A DNA stretch of 64,000 bases. It comes from Dicyema japonicum. Taxonomy: Eukaryota > Dicyemida > Rhombozoa > Dicyemidae. Shown here in pieces: positions 35,200 to 46,756 of this stretch. Position 1 is the stretch's first letter. Every line of letters starts with the position of its first letter. The stretch covers positions 242,094 through 306,093 of the forward strand of contig RDEW01000030.1 of assembly GCA_011109175.1 (NCBI GenBank), read 5' to 3'. Below the pieces are notes generated by a model. That model saw only the letters and a program-made list of their open reading frames with translations, was not told the DNA's origin and did no database searches. The position numbers were made by a program, and so were the translations under genes.

Positions 35200-35620
35200 A
35201 CAAGTCTCTTGGTCGCCATCCACCAGGCACCGATGTCAGTGAATCTTCTTTTCCTCGGATATTCGGGTAAACCTGGCATTTCATTAGTAAGTCAGCACAC
35301 TTTTTCTTATCGCATTTTGACTTTCTAGTTGACGAGCAGGCTTTGGATGCACTCTGGTGGATGATGTTTGCGGTATGGTCTCCGTGGACGTGACGTTCCA
35401 GACCAGAGGCTTCCCGACTTCAAACAAAAAAATGGACATCCCATCTGGCCATTTTCCATATCCCTACATAAGCCGACGTGTTCAAGAAGAAACGGATTAC
35501 TGGCTGTATCCATTGCCCGTCTTCTGACAACTTCGGTTAGGGCCTTGTGTCTGGAGATCTTCCGACCTAACCGACATGTATAAGGCCGTCTGTCAAATGG
35601 TAGTTTTGGGAACTCTCACA
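35200..35620 (-). mobile_element. LINE C-terminal fragment, RLE-like family
   Basis: Minus-strand frames read KALTEVVRRRAMDTASNPFL, then FFCLKSGS/GKPLVWNVTSTETIPQTS, matching the order LNEVVRRA..AG.P..LEP..GKPLMWDATCVD in 29794-30672. Frame-broken; RPDG is not preserved. Confidence 0.55.
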
Positions 35621-35874
35621 TGTCCCATAAAGTTATTGGTAGTCCTGGTCCGAAAAAATTTGATTGATAATGTCACCAAGGTGGTCAGATAAAAGAACCA
35701 AAATTCGGATTCATCACAGAGATAGAAATGTCCCGGGAGGAAATAGGATAGGATTTTTCTGGAATCTCGATCAAGGGTTGGTTAATCCATGTTATTATTT
35801 ATTAATTCCATGCTTACAATCTTTGGTAAGCCAAGCACAAACAGTCACAGCTACTTAATCCGAAGAGAGAACCC

Positions 35875-36045
35875 AAGGGAGAACGTCTGTTTGTACCGAC
35901 CAAATCCATCCTCCAATAGTCCATGAGAAGTAGGTCTCCCTTCTTCCATTTCGTCATTCGTCTTACCGTCACAGACATCACTTCATTCATAGGCGGAAAG
36001 TTTTCATAATGGTAATCTTCACGAATGATTTGGTCAGGGAGAATC
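35875..36045 (+). repeat. Dispersed repeat S, copy 2
   Basis: CCAAATCCATCCTCCAATAGTCC, CACTTCATTCATAGG and TTTTCATAATGGTAATCTTCAC align with 7385-7620. Confidence 0.6.
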
Positions 36046-36186
36046 CATTTTAGACAATCGACGAACTATAAAAGGTCACTGATAACATTAATTTAACCAG
36101 ACATTACATTAATAATCGTCTTAAATTATTTTAATTATTTTAAATTAAATTAAAACAAAATCTCTGACGTGTGTCTTTAATTGTTT

Positions 36187-36429
36187 ATGTTGGGACTCTT
36201 TAGTAAGCAACTTTGTTTGATTTCGAACGTTTCGAAAAGACTTTACAAGAATAAAAACAGTGTCAAGAAAAGATGCCAGGATTGCTACTTTTTTTATTTG
36301 AATAACCAATTGCACGTGGAGTGTTTCTCATTCCCACATCATAAGTGCAGACAAAACATTAGCAGAGCCAAACTTGTCAGATATGACGCGTCCGACCCCA
36401 AACCACGTGACTTTAAGCGTAGTTATTAA
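36187..36429 (+). CDS. MRPL36: Mitochondrial ribosomal protein bL36m
   Basis: Small zinc-binding protein of the large mitoribosomal subunit. The ATG at 36187 gives 80 residues in a single exon. The N-terminal 20 or so are basic and hydrophobic with no acidic residue, as expected of a mitochondrial presequence. The bL36 core follows: KNSVKKRCQDC, a basic strand, V.C, and PHHKCRQN, giving the C-x2-C..C..H zinc ligands. A charged C-terminal extension of about 25 residues (ending DFKRSY) goes beyond the bacterial protein. It is the only intronless host gene recognised here, isolated between repeats. Confidence 0.85.
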   Translation: MLGLFSKQLCLISNVSKRLYKNKNSVKKRCQDCYFFYLNNQLHVECFSFPHHKCRQNISRAKLVRYDASDPKPRDFKRSY

Positions 36430-38562
36430 TTTTTTTTAAATGGAAATATTTAATATATTGTTTTTTTAATATTTTTTGTACTTATTGGATATTGGGAAAT
36501 TTTAAAACGGTTACGGGAGCCCAGCCAAAACCTCTAAATTTCCGAAAAGTGATTCGCCCATCCAGGAAGTGTGTCGGCACTCGAGAGGAACACCGAGAAA
36601 GGATGAGGCGGCTGCTTAAGAAGGTCGGGATCACCTGACGGTCCCCTCTATTTTATTTTGTCGGTGATTCTTGGTTTTGATATTATGTTTACATTTTTAT
36701 GCGTGCTATTACGTTTATTGCTTGCAAAGATGGAATATCTCGCGGACAGACACCACAACTTCCTAAAAATAGCGAGGTCTTTGGAATCCCCTTCGAAGAA
36801 AAGATTCTTTCCTACCAGAAGTATGCTTGCAAATTTGAATGCAAATTTTCTCCCTTTTGGACGCTCTTGAAAGATCCTATAAAAAGCCGGAACAGAGGAA
36901 GATGCACTGTCACCGGGATCACCTAATTAAGACGATACCTTTTTCTCTTTCCTTGTTGCCGGGATTATAATAATTAATTACCTGCAAAGAACCAAAACCC
37001 GATTAAGTGAAGAACTTACACATGTGGAGGAATACCGATCAGTCTTGAAGAAGCGATTGAGTTCCTCCGCATGAATTAGAGAAGAGATGGGATCGGTGGT
37101 GACCACTCGTGGATAATCCAGGAGTTTCTAGAAGCCGGATCACTTAACGAGTTGGCTTTGACACTTTTCTGTTTGGTGGTCTTGGGTTTACTAAAGTAAA
37201 GAGTAAAATTTTTATTTCAAAGTCACTTGTAGTAAATTTACCGTCTGAAAACTAGGAATTACTGACTTGTGGCATTTTTTCTGTGTTTTTTGAAAGGGAA
37301 GTAGTACAAAGATACAACGTTCCAGGAAAAGTCTAATTTTTTTAATTTTTGTATTATAATGAGAACACTTGATTGATTTGAATGATAGTTGAGTAATTAT
37401 ACCGAACACCCCCAAAAATGGTGTAGACACTGTTTGTTACCTTCAAAACTCCATTCCTGAAGCATCCACGGTATAACCAAGTCGAACTCCAAACACATGG
37501 ATGATCCATTAGCATCTTTAACAGAATAAACGCAGCTGACTATTCAAGTGTATTTCCTTCAAAGGGGGATTAGACATGACTAGCCACAGGATTAGTCATG
37601 CCTCCTACTTACAAACTAATGAAAGAATTATTGATATTACTCCGATTGTGTCTCCTACTTCCATGTAACTAATTAAAATATATTTCATTTAAGTGAATCC
37701 AATAGGCTACCCAGTACTCCACTCGTATTCTCCTCAAGGATTTCCTCATGATCAAGTCGGGAGTGAATATACATAATTCTTTCATTAATTTGGCTATAAC
37801 CTATTCCAAAAAAGTACGTAGATACTTATCTCCAATTATAGACATGAAGTCCTTGAAAGCAATGTTCACTCCATTCGGGCACAAGATAATTCCAAGTGTG
37901 TTGTTCAATGTTGTTGTGGTCATTGTCCTTGAACATCAATGTCATCAAAACATCAAGTCCTGGTATATATATTTTAAAATATTATTGACTTTAATGTCGA
38001 TTAATTAAAATTGTCAACAATAATTGTATTAATTTGGGAATTTAGGCTATCAATGATGGTATAAACTCAACTGAATAACAGAAAACTTAGACGAAAATGA
38101 AAAGGCTAATTAATTTTCGAAATTATAAACTAACAAGAGAATTTAAGGCAGTCTGAAATTCCTAAAGATCATAATGTTTGAATCCACTTCTATTGAAAAA
38201 ATTTAAAGTGAATGAATCAAATTATGTAATTCAATTTATTGAATATGGAAAATAGACATAAAACACCGATCGATATTCAATACGGAAATAGTAGGAAGCT
38301 CAAAAAAATAGCCAGTACCGATTCTTAGTGATTTCTCAGATTTTTTTAAATTGTTTGAATATTCGAATTTGTTAGAATTTTTAGATATAAACATGTTTTA
38401 TACATTTTATGTCAAAAAATCGGATTTAAGTATAAAAACTAAAATTAATTAATAAAAGTTATATTTAAATTTAGAATATTATTATTTTTATATCAATTTT
38501 ATGGAATGTCAAACCATAATTAGCAATAAACTTTATTAACAAAAAAGTAAACCACGTGAAGG
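36430..38562. other. Intergenic with LINE 3' tails
   Basis: Three copies of the LINE tail motif (GG)GATCACYTAA/GAC occur at 36627-36639, 36915-36926 and 37136-37147. The last is followed by sequence matching 47090-47150 inverted. 37200-38560 is very AT-rich with no coding signal; it includes the region upstream of the hnRNP Q gene. Confidence 0.45.
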
Positions 38563-40499
38563 ATGGCCATTGATGGTTCACGCAAGGATAATGGAAACGA
38601 TTCAAATTATGGTATTAACCCCACATACGTGCTAAATATATAAACCTAACTTAACAATTTGTCTTTATTTAAAGGGATTCCTTCTAATTCTTCACGTTAT
38701 GATTACGTGCTAGAAGAATACGGGATTTCGTCCAAAGTAGCCGAGATTTTTCAACCATTTTACGACATTGGTTGGGAAACTGCATTAATTTAACCTAATA
38801 GGGAAACTCAAAAGAAACGATTTTGATGAAAGAGCGATAGACGCCTTGAAGAGTCTTAGCGTTCCAGACGCGATCGATATTGCGAATATTTTCTCAATGA
38901 ACAACCTCGAGATGATTGCCAATAAAAGTGCCCACCTTTGTCTGAACATCCGAGTGGTTCGCACGAGGCGGAAGAATTATCATTGTATTTGTACTCAGGA
39001 GATTTTCAAACCTGATGACGCAAGAATGAATGTCTATACTTATACGTTAATTACTAGGAGATATGCAGCAGATCGGGGTATCCCTATGAGAAGACATCAG
39101 GTCAGAGAAAGTATGGGCCTGCTCCGATGGTAACTCCTCCTTCAGCTAACGGACACGAGGTATGGAAAGTAATTACGATTAGATCTATGTCGGGTCCATC
39201 CCTTACTCAGTCTGTGAGGATCAATTGATCCCTATGATGGAGACTTGTGGGACCATATATGATCTGAGGATGATGGTGGAACCTGCGACTGGGAGGAATA
39301 AAGGATTCTGTTTCGTCACTTTTGTTGAGGATGACGCAGTGGAAAAGGCTGTACAGAAGGTTAGTACGGATAATGTGATCAAATTAGTTTAATGGACTGG
39401 AACTTGTGACTGGTATGAAAATTAGGGTTAATCCATCTATTCCGAACCTCAAATTGTTAGTGAGTAATTTGGTTTCCTCTAAAACCAAACAAGAGCTCAT
39501 CGAGGAGTTTAACAGGAATTTAGGTGTTTTTTCTTTTGACTTTATAGATGGGGTTGTGGATATAGAGGTCATGTCATTGACTTCATGTATTGTAACATTT
39601 GATCTCCACAGACATGCGTCGTCTGCGAAGAGAAAGTTGGCTTCAGCCAGAGTGCGAATATTTGATTTCCCGATTGTTGTGGAATGGTTCGTGCCAGAGG
39701 ACATGACGGATGATTTGGTGTGAATGTGTATGTTACCTAGTCACTATATATTCGTAATTACGATCCAAATTTGTCTGATTCTGAGTATATGTCCATATTC
39801 AGTAAATTTGGGGCAGTTGTCCGTTTGAACAGATACAGTGTGAATGTTCTATTTGTCCATTATTCCACAAAGAAGATTGCTGCAGACTCTCTTAAATATT
39901 TCAATAAACGAGTTAATCTGATTTTAATCATTTTCTAGATTATCGGTGAAAGGGTCATAGAAGTGTCCCTGGCGAGGCCAACCAGAAAAGATAAGCGTGA
40001 CCAGAACTATAAGTATTGCCTGTCTTATTCCTAGTCCTCCTGTCATTATGGATAACTATGCTCATTATTATCCTCAATTTGACCCTGTATACGCTTTTGG
40101 TTGCTTTTTTTAGTAACAATAGGTCCTCCGTGCTATTATGTTTACCCTGATGGGTCTTGTGAATATAATGGAGTACCTATAGCTGCTGGCCCATTTCCCT
40201 ATATTTCTTTAGACTATGCTGGAAATTCTTATTATAGTTTTTATAATTCTGAACAAACGGTATTCTTTTATGTTTATCTGTAGAGTAATGGACAGCATCA
40301 GATGATTGACTCGTCCCCTAGAACCAATGGTACTTCCAATGGAGTAAATGGAACTAATGGGGTTAGTGGGACTGAAGATAATGGATTAAATGGAACCGAA
40401 AATAACGGAATAAATGGAACCAACGGTAGTGTTAATGCTTATGTCGTGTTAGATGAATGCAACGGAAGTGGGTCATCCGTGAATAATTGTTCTATGTAA
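38563..40499 (+). CDS. SYNCRIP: hnRNP Q/R (SYNCRIP) family RNA-binding protein, 12 exons
   Basis: Cytoplasmic/nuclear mRNA-binding protein acting in mRNA stability, translation and splicing. Exons: 38563-38611, 38675-38770, 38802-39031, 39058-39159, 39183-39359, 39388-39523, 39548-39717, 39741-39911, 39939-40012, 40035-40099, 40123-40259, 40284-40499; total 1,623 nt, 540 residues plus stop. The eleven introns are 63, 31, 26, 23, 28, 24, 23, 27, 22, 23 and 24 nt, all GT..AG. The N-terminal acidic domain is recognisable (DFDERAIDAL, NKSAHLC, then GQRKYGPAP). Three RRMs follow: RRM1 with IYVGSI and KGFCFVTF, RRM2 with LLVSNL, RRM3 with LYIRNYDP and VLFVHY, then RPTRKDKR. The tail is Tyr/Pro-rich and ends in an Asn-Gly-Thr repeat region. 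Only exon 1 and its ATG are less certain. AATAAA lies at 40559-40564. Confidence 0.94.
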
Positions 40500-40558
40500 A
40501 TCTATATATTCGCTAGTCTCCTTAGTTAGTTTAGTTAGTAATAACTTTAGTTAATTTT

Positions 40559-40564
40559 AATAAA
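40559..40564 (+). promoter_or_regulatory. Polyadenylation signal AATAAA of the hnRNP Q gene
   Basis: Perfect hexamer 60 nt after the stop codon, before the convergent kinesin gene ends at 40614. Confidence 0.55.
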
Positions 40565-40613
40565 CAAATCAACTCTTATTCTGTAATAGATAATTGTGTT
40601 AGTAATCATTTTG

Positions 40614-42627
40614 TCACTGATCTGTTTGATAAGTTTTTTCCTTCATCTCTTTTCGGAATCTTGGAAGGCTTGACTTGATTTCAGTTTGAGAGTTTTTCGA
40701 TGAATCTTGTGGGTTCTCGGGTTGTCTAATTTGTTTGGCAGAGTCACTAAGGACGCGTTGTGAGAAATTGAGGGTCGCGATCGTATCCAATATATTTTTT
40801 TCGTCTGATATTATGTGTGACATTAAAATTATTTGACTTCCCTCTATATTATCTACAATTGATATACTTAGAATGCTGTGAAGTGTTTGAGTGAGTTTTG
40901 AGTTTCTGTGAAGTGAATACCCGTAATTATTCTTAAGGGCGTAGAGGACTTCTTGTAGGCTTGTTAGAGATTTGTTTATAATCTGAGCTTCTTTTAAATG
41001 AATTCCGGCAGCCTTTGTTCTGGCAACTCGTTCAGAACTTGCCAAATCGACAAGATATATACTTCCTGCGTTATATCATAATAATAACCAAATCTTTGCT
41101 TGTTATCCTCCACTCGTATTTCATATATGCAGTGGGATCGAGATGAGGCATACGATGTTCTGAGAGTTGTCCGTCTTCCTGATGCCATGTTGAGATGCTG
41201 GATAAAGCAAGGAATTACTGTTTGGCTTCCTCAGATGATGAGATTTTGACACGATTAATGTCAGGGATCCAATAGTCATTTACATGATCTGTCTTTATTC
41301 TTAGTTTAGAATTGTTTTTTATGTTGAGCAAGTCACTAAATCATATTTAATGAAAACTTTAATTTTTCGTTATAAACTTCAATGGTCGCTAAATAACAGC
41401 ATTTGACCTTGAAATTAAGCAAATAATCAATAATCAGGTGAATGAGACCTGGATTTACTTCGTCCCCCTATAATTATCATTTTAGCATAAAACCTCAATA
41501 GTATACGTTTTGCCTGACGAACTTTGGCCATACGAAATTAGGCACGTTGAGTATCCATCAAAACACAGTTGGATCATTGGTTTTATTGTCTCAAAGACCT
41601 GTTTGTTTAATTAATTTTTACGTCGATTTGAGTGCACGTGGGACTAATGTAGCTATCGCAGTGGTACCTATAAGTCTTATTTTCCACAGTCCTTAGCGTT
41701 AGTTTGTTTCCACAATCAACGTGTATTCTACTTGGGTACATGGAGGGATATTCTCTACACCAAATCAGCACATTGCCTTATAAAGTAGTAAAATGAGTCT
41801 TACCATTTTCTTTGAAATTTTGGATGCATTTGTATTGAATCATGCTTTCGGCTAACCCATTCGTGGTACCAGATATGAGCTTCATTAGCTGGTCAATGAA
41901 ATATTCCTGCATTGTAATAAACAAATTCTTTAGATTTGTTTGATCCAATTTCAGTTGGTTGATCTTTGTTATCAGTGGTTTTATCATCTCACAAGAGCTA
42001 CAGCTTATGTCGCTCGTATCCGCACTTTGGCGAGAGATTCTCTATTTTTTGATAACCCGTCTCAATTTCGAGAGATTTCTGTAGGTTTTCGCAGTAATCG
42101 GCGTTTCTGCGCCAATTTCAGTAAAATTAAACCTTTCACTTTGATATGTTATGTCACATTTTGAAATATTTTCGTTGAAGCTTTGAACTTTATCCAATTC
42201 CATTTGAAGGTTATTGATGAGTTCGTTTTGATCGTTTTTTTCTTTGAGAAGCTGTTGACGAATTTGTTCGCTCTTAAATTAAGGCCTCTGATACTTTGTT
42301 GAGTTTTGCTTGAAGGTCAAAGTTCTTTTCCGTCAATGTCGTTACGAAAGATTCAAGAAATTCAATTTCGTTGTTTTTCTCACAATTAAGGCTTTCAATG
42401 ATATCATTTTGTTCCTCAATTTTTGCTTTTAATTTGTCTTCCTTGGAATTAGCGAATAACACAACATTTTCTGTCCTCGTTTTTCCTGTGAACGACAATT
42501 TTAAAAGTTGTCGTAATCTATTAAACTGGTTGTCTACATAATTACGACGGTTAATGTGAGATTCAGATAAGGTGGAAAATGAGTCTAATTCGTCAGAAGG
42601 GACCGATCCCTCATTAGAAGCAATCAT
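40614..42627 (-). CDS. Kinesin-14 family C-terminal motor (12 exons)
   Basis: Minus-end-directed microtubule motor of the Ncd/KIFC1 type, probably spindle. Exons (descending): 42627-42295, 42272-42133, 42106-42026, 42003-41804, 41776-41668, 41643-41622, 41598-41494, 41467-41358, 41335-41219, 41197-41089, 41065-40868, 40843-40614, with introns of 21-27 nt. The N-terminal third is coiled coil. The neck FKENGNVLIWCREYP leads into the motor: DGYSTCLISYGQSSSGKTYT (P-loop), EVYNEKLNDLL, SSRSHCIYEI (switch I), IYLVDLASSERV (switch II), NKSLTSLQEVLYAL, RNSKLTQTL. The motor at the C-terminus defines kinesin-14. Odd points: switch II reads DLASSE where nearly all kinesins have DLAGSE, and the P-loop has SSSGKT for TGSGKT. 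The join at 41198-41218 is one base out of frame, either a missing base or a wrongly placed intron. Length is about 584 residues. Confidence 0.93.
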
Positions 42628-42759
42628 TGTAATAAATGTCGATTCTATAATTAATACAGACGCATTAGCAACAATAGTTCGTAATAAATCGACAAATCAA
42701 TGTTAGCAACGGTTAATACATTAAAGTCGTTTTAATCAGCGAGATTATCTGCTCATTCG

Positions 42760-43350
42760 GGTCCCCAAAGTCGACTATTCCGCACGGAGGAAATTGAAAA
42801 GGTACTCAGCCCTCGGATCGCTTCCGCTTCGTTCCAGTCGCTTTTGGAACCTCTGTGGCGTTTGGATGAATTGGTAAATGAACCATCAATGAATAGTGGG
42901 GATGGATTCCAATGCTTCTCACAGGCTCCCATGAACTGAGATGGTTCTCTCAGTGCCTTGGAATCGCAATCGTCCGCGGCAATGCTTCTCGACAGCTAGA
43001 ACCTGATTAGTTTCCTTTGTTTAATTAAATGTAGGAATTTAAAAAAAGTTTAAAGCTTTTTCCATTCGAGGAGAAATCAATTCTATGGAGAAACCACGTT
43101 ATCGACTTTTTTCCAACTAACAACAGAAGTGCGGTAAATGCATTAAAAGGCAATGAAGTTTAAAAGGGAAAAATACAACCGGTTCATGTTCTGGGGGATA
43201 GTTGTTGTACAAACCATAAGCAGGAAGTCTATGTCTTTTCTCATAAGACTAGGACGTCTAGCTACACTCATAAACCATGACTTCTACGAAACCTAGTGAC
43301 TCCTCCAGTTGATCTCTGTTGCTATCGTGAGGGGCAACTGCTTCAATGCG
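42760..43350 (+). mobile_element. Two C-terminal LINE remnants, RLE-like family
   Basis: Near 42960-43000 the frame LGIAIVRGNASRQL and near 43230-43345 the frame RLGRLATL followed by LLQLISVAIVRGN both match the last 60 codons of 29794-30672. They are two separate 5'-truncated or rearranged pieces. Confidence 0.6.
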
Positions 43351-43565
43351 TGAATCAATAATTATTTGAGAACAACAAAAGTAATTTTTATATAGAAAGA
43401 TGAATGGCCAGGTTGTTTCCTGTGACAATAGCTACCGAGATATTCTCGAAGCCATCCAGTCTCATGTAGATCCTTGGTGACCATTTGGATCATTGAACCA
43501 ATTCGACAAGCTAGATCGCCCCCCTTGTGGCCAATGATATAATTTTTTTAAGCACTCCCGGGAAA

Positions 43566-45540
43566 TCAAAAATTAATTCGATTAATTAAGTTCCCCTTGT
43601 GCCACGTCCAGTATCCTCCACACATCCTCTTCCATGTTCCCCTGTTCCGGGCCATTGCTCGTAGTGAGTCAAGATCTTCACCATTTCGAAGAGTTTTGTT
43701 TATTCGAATTAGGTCATTATTTAGTACTGAAGGCAACGTCACTCTAGGCCTGCCACGGAATGATCCCTTCAGTTGTGCGAAATAGTTCTCCATTGCAATG
43801 TTTGGTGGAGTCAACATATCCATTCGTAAGATGTGACCAAAAAGTCTCCACCTAGCCTTGAGAATCTCCTCTGATAATGGCCTTAAGCCACTTCTTTTGT
43901 ACAGTTCTGAATTTGATATCTTTTTCGGAAAATGTATTCTCAAGATGTTTCTTAGTTGATTTCTATGAAATTGATCCAGATTGTCCATTTCCCGTTTCGT
44001 AATCCCCCATGTCCCACAGTTGTATGTCAGGACTGGAACCACGAATGTTTTATACAATTTTAGCTTTGTATTCGTAGTTATGCTCTTCTTAGAACGCCAG
44101 ATAGTTAAGAATTTTTTATATGCAGCAGTGGAAAGGATTTTTCTGTGGGTAACATCTTCTGAGTCTCCAAGTAGTGAACCAACTTTTTTATGCCTTCTCC
44201 ATGATTCATCGTAAGTGCGTACAACTCGTACAAGTTTTGTATATTCAGTTTTGTCTTGGTTGACAACTAAGAACCATTTAAAAAGACATTTGGTAAGTTC
44301 TTGAGAACGTGATGAAGAATTTCAACATCTTCAGAAACAAAGTCAAAGATCGTCTGCATATATTAACTCGATTATTTTGTTTTGTTCTCAATTAAAGGCC
44401 TGAAATCTCTCAGTGCAGCCTCCAGGTAGATTATGAATAGAACTGGTGACAAAGAGTCTCCTTGCGGAATTCCACGTGAAGTATAAAAGAATTCTGAAGT
44501 AGTTTTTCCGAGTTTGGTTGCTAGTTGCGTATTCTGCAGTAGTTTTTGTATAATTTTGACATCATCCGTTGTTAGGAAGCTTGTGAGTACTTCAAGAAGT
44601 TTGCCTCTATGAACCGAGTCAAACGCTCTGGACATGTCTATTCCGAGAACATCTATGCACTTTTTATATTTTTGGCATAGAGCACTTGACCATCTGTGTG
44701 TCCAAATGACATCGGCAGTGGATCTGCCTGACCGGAAACCACTTTGTCCTGGTGACAGAAAATACTCCACCTTGTCTTTGATTCTTTCCAATGTAATGAT
44801 TGACAAGATTTTTCGCAGCGTAGTTAGTAGGATGATTGGTCTTAGGTTGGAAAGGGGCCCTTTGGGTTTTCCCGGTTTTTGCAGTGGAATTAACCAACCC
44901 TTGCCAATGTCTAACGTAGTGTTTTCTTCAAATATTTTGTTGAGTATATTGGTAATGATTGTTACCAACTTCACTGGGGCATACTTTATAAGTTCGGCTG
45001 GGATATTCTCTGGTCCTGCCGATCTGTCATTTTTCAATTTTTTAATTGCATCCAGTGTTTCTTGTGTGTTTATTGGGATGTCCAAACCATGGTTGACTTG
45101 TGCACCAAATTTATAGCCTATTTCGTTGTCCCAGTTGAGCATATGATAGTAATAAGCAGATATAGTAGCTGCTTTGTCCTTTTCATCGATAATTATTCTG
45201 CCAAGGATGTCATTGATTATTATGGGGCTTGCACTCTTTTTCTTATTAATTAATTGAATAGCTTTGAACATTTTCACTCCATCTTTATATTTTTCAATGT
45301 CTTCAATTTGTTTTTCTATTTCTTTAGCCGTTAGGGATTTCTGAGTTTGCTTGATTTTTAATAATGTTCGGTTTCGTTGTTGCCGAAGTTCCTTGGCCTT
45401 TTCTGGAGACCTTGAGTTTTCTATCTTCAATCTCAAGGCTTTCTGGTTTTCTGATAGGACGCAAATATCATGATTGTAAAATTTACGGGGTTTTGTAATA
45501 CTTCCCAACACATCACATGCTGTACCTTTTATCGACTTTG
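43566..45540 (-). CDS. LINE reverse transcriptase and C-terminal domain (frame-broken)
   Basis: RT of the element above. 45540-44372: a helical charged lead, then IPAELIKYAPVKLV, SNLRPIILLTTLRKI, GQSGFRSGRSTAD, GIDMSRAFDSVHRGKL (catalytic Asp), RGIPQGDSLSPVLFIIYLEA. The frame then breaks; YADDL with the catalytic Asp pair appears at about 44345-44360 in another frame. The terminal part (44057-43566) holds KTFVVPVLTYNCGTWG, ILKARWRLFGHILRMD and GRPRVTLPSVLNNDL, a module found alone in many fragments of this window. Near 43615 this copy has one G fewer than the copy at 50541-50550, which changes the last residues. Confidence 0.85.
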
Positions 45541-46504
45541 TCCCAAATAATATGAACAGGTTTAGTTTCGTCGATATCATTAAGTTCAAGATTTAGTTGA
45601 TACGCATATTTCTGTTGAGTTGACTTGTCATGTAATAATTGGATATCATATTGCTCCTGCTTTTTATTGGAAGGTGTTTTCATTTGGTTATGGACTTTGT
45701 ATAGTCCAATGCGAGTAACCACAATTTTATGATCACTATTGTCTCTAATCCTCCATATGACCTGGAGTCTACGAGGAGATGTTTGTGACCTCGTCTGCAT
45801 AGTATGTAGTCAATTTGATTATATATTTTTATGTAATTTCCTTGCAAATCCTTCCTAGTTCCAGTCCACGTCGTCTTGTGTCTCGCTGGGTGACGGAATG
45901 CCGTATTGCACAAAAACAGATCCAAGGAAGTGCAAAAGTGGATTAATGCCATTCCGGGCGTGTTTCGCCGATTTCTTCCATGAGATCCGATACAAGTTTC
46001 TCCAGATCTGGCTTTTCCTGCTTTGGCATTCCAGTCCCCGGCAATTAAGCAAAAATATGAAGAACTGAGGGTGTTGTAAACCCTTATGAGGGCGGAGTAG
46101 AATTCGTCTAGTTCTTCTGGATTGGCAGATGCCCTGATTCCAGTCGGGGCGTATATGTTGATGATTGTCACTGTAGAGTTTGGTTTGCTTCCCCACCGGA
46201 TTTGCAGTACCGCAATCCTGTCTGTAACGACCCACATCCGAGATATACGACTATACAATGTGTGATGAATAGCAAATCCAAGTCCATAGTGACGACACGT
46301 TGTTGGAAGGGTAATCAAATGATAATTTCCCACCCGCATGCATGTGTTGTCAGTTATTTTTGTTTCCTGTAGGCAGCATACTGATACCTTATAGTGATCC
46401 AAATCACGTGACAGCTGAAGCTTCTTGTATGTTGGATTGAGTCCTCTTACATTCAGGGTACCAACAGAAAAAGGGCAGTTAGATATTAGACGTGAGAAAG
46501 ACAT
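45513..46504 (-). CDS. LINE AP-endonuclease domain and linker
   Basis: Apurinic-type endonuclease that nicks the genomic target. From the ATG at 46504: FSVGTLNVRGLNPTYKK (N of the active site), VCCLQETKI with catalytic Glu, VTIINIYAPTG, IAGDWNAKAG with catalytic Asp/Asn, and YNQIDYILCRR. After a frame change near 45770 come SYGG and SDHKIVVTR with the catalytic Asp-His. A basic linker extends to about 45513. Two overlapping frames are needed, so the copy is probably defective unless the shift is an assembly error. Confidence 0.85.
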
Positions 46505-46756
46505 ATGTGCTATAGAGGGACTTCACCACCTCAACCAAAGATATAATTAACTTGTACAAAAAATCAATTTAATGTATTTTGGATCAGAACAAGTTCCTAA
46601 GCAGGCGGTTTGCTGTGGATATATCTTCTTTTTCTTCTCTAATATTTCTTTACTATATGGGGCCAACAATATCGTGATAAACAAGGATTGTTTTGAAGGC
46701 CAAGTATGATAATCTGGTTTTTGCTGATTAAAAAAACCACAAAGTCATGTTTGTTA

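Larger units (their letters stand above)
43545..46539 (-). mobile_element. Nearly full-length AP-endonuclease LINE (RTE-like) with target-site duplication
   Basis: About 3.0 kb on the minus strand, flanked by GATATAATT at 43536-43544 and 46540-46548. The 3' end is ...CCCGGGAGTGCTT followed by a short A run. It encodes an endonuclease (45680-46504) and a reverse transcriptase (44372-45540, ending with the 43566-44057 C-terminal piece). At least three frame breaks separate the ORFs, some possibly assembly indels. A 5'-truncated relative, almost identical over its length, lies at 49887-50622. The clade is judged from motifs only: RTE-like, but not proven. Confidence 0.9.

Noticed and set aside
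44634-45116. Plus-strand open frame of 160 codons
   Set aside because: Antisense to the RT domain of the LINE at 43545-46539, which has the full motif order on the minus strand.
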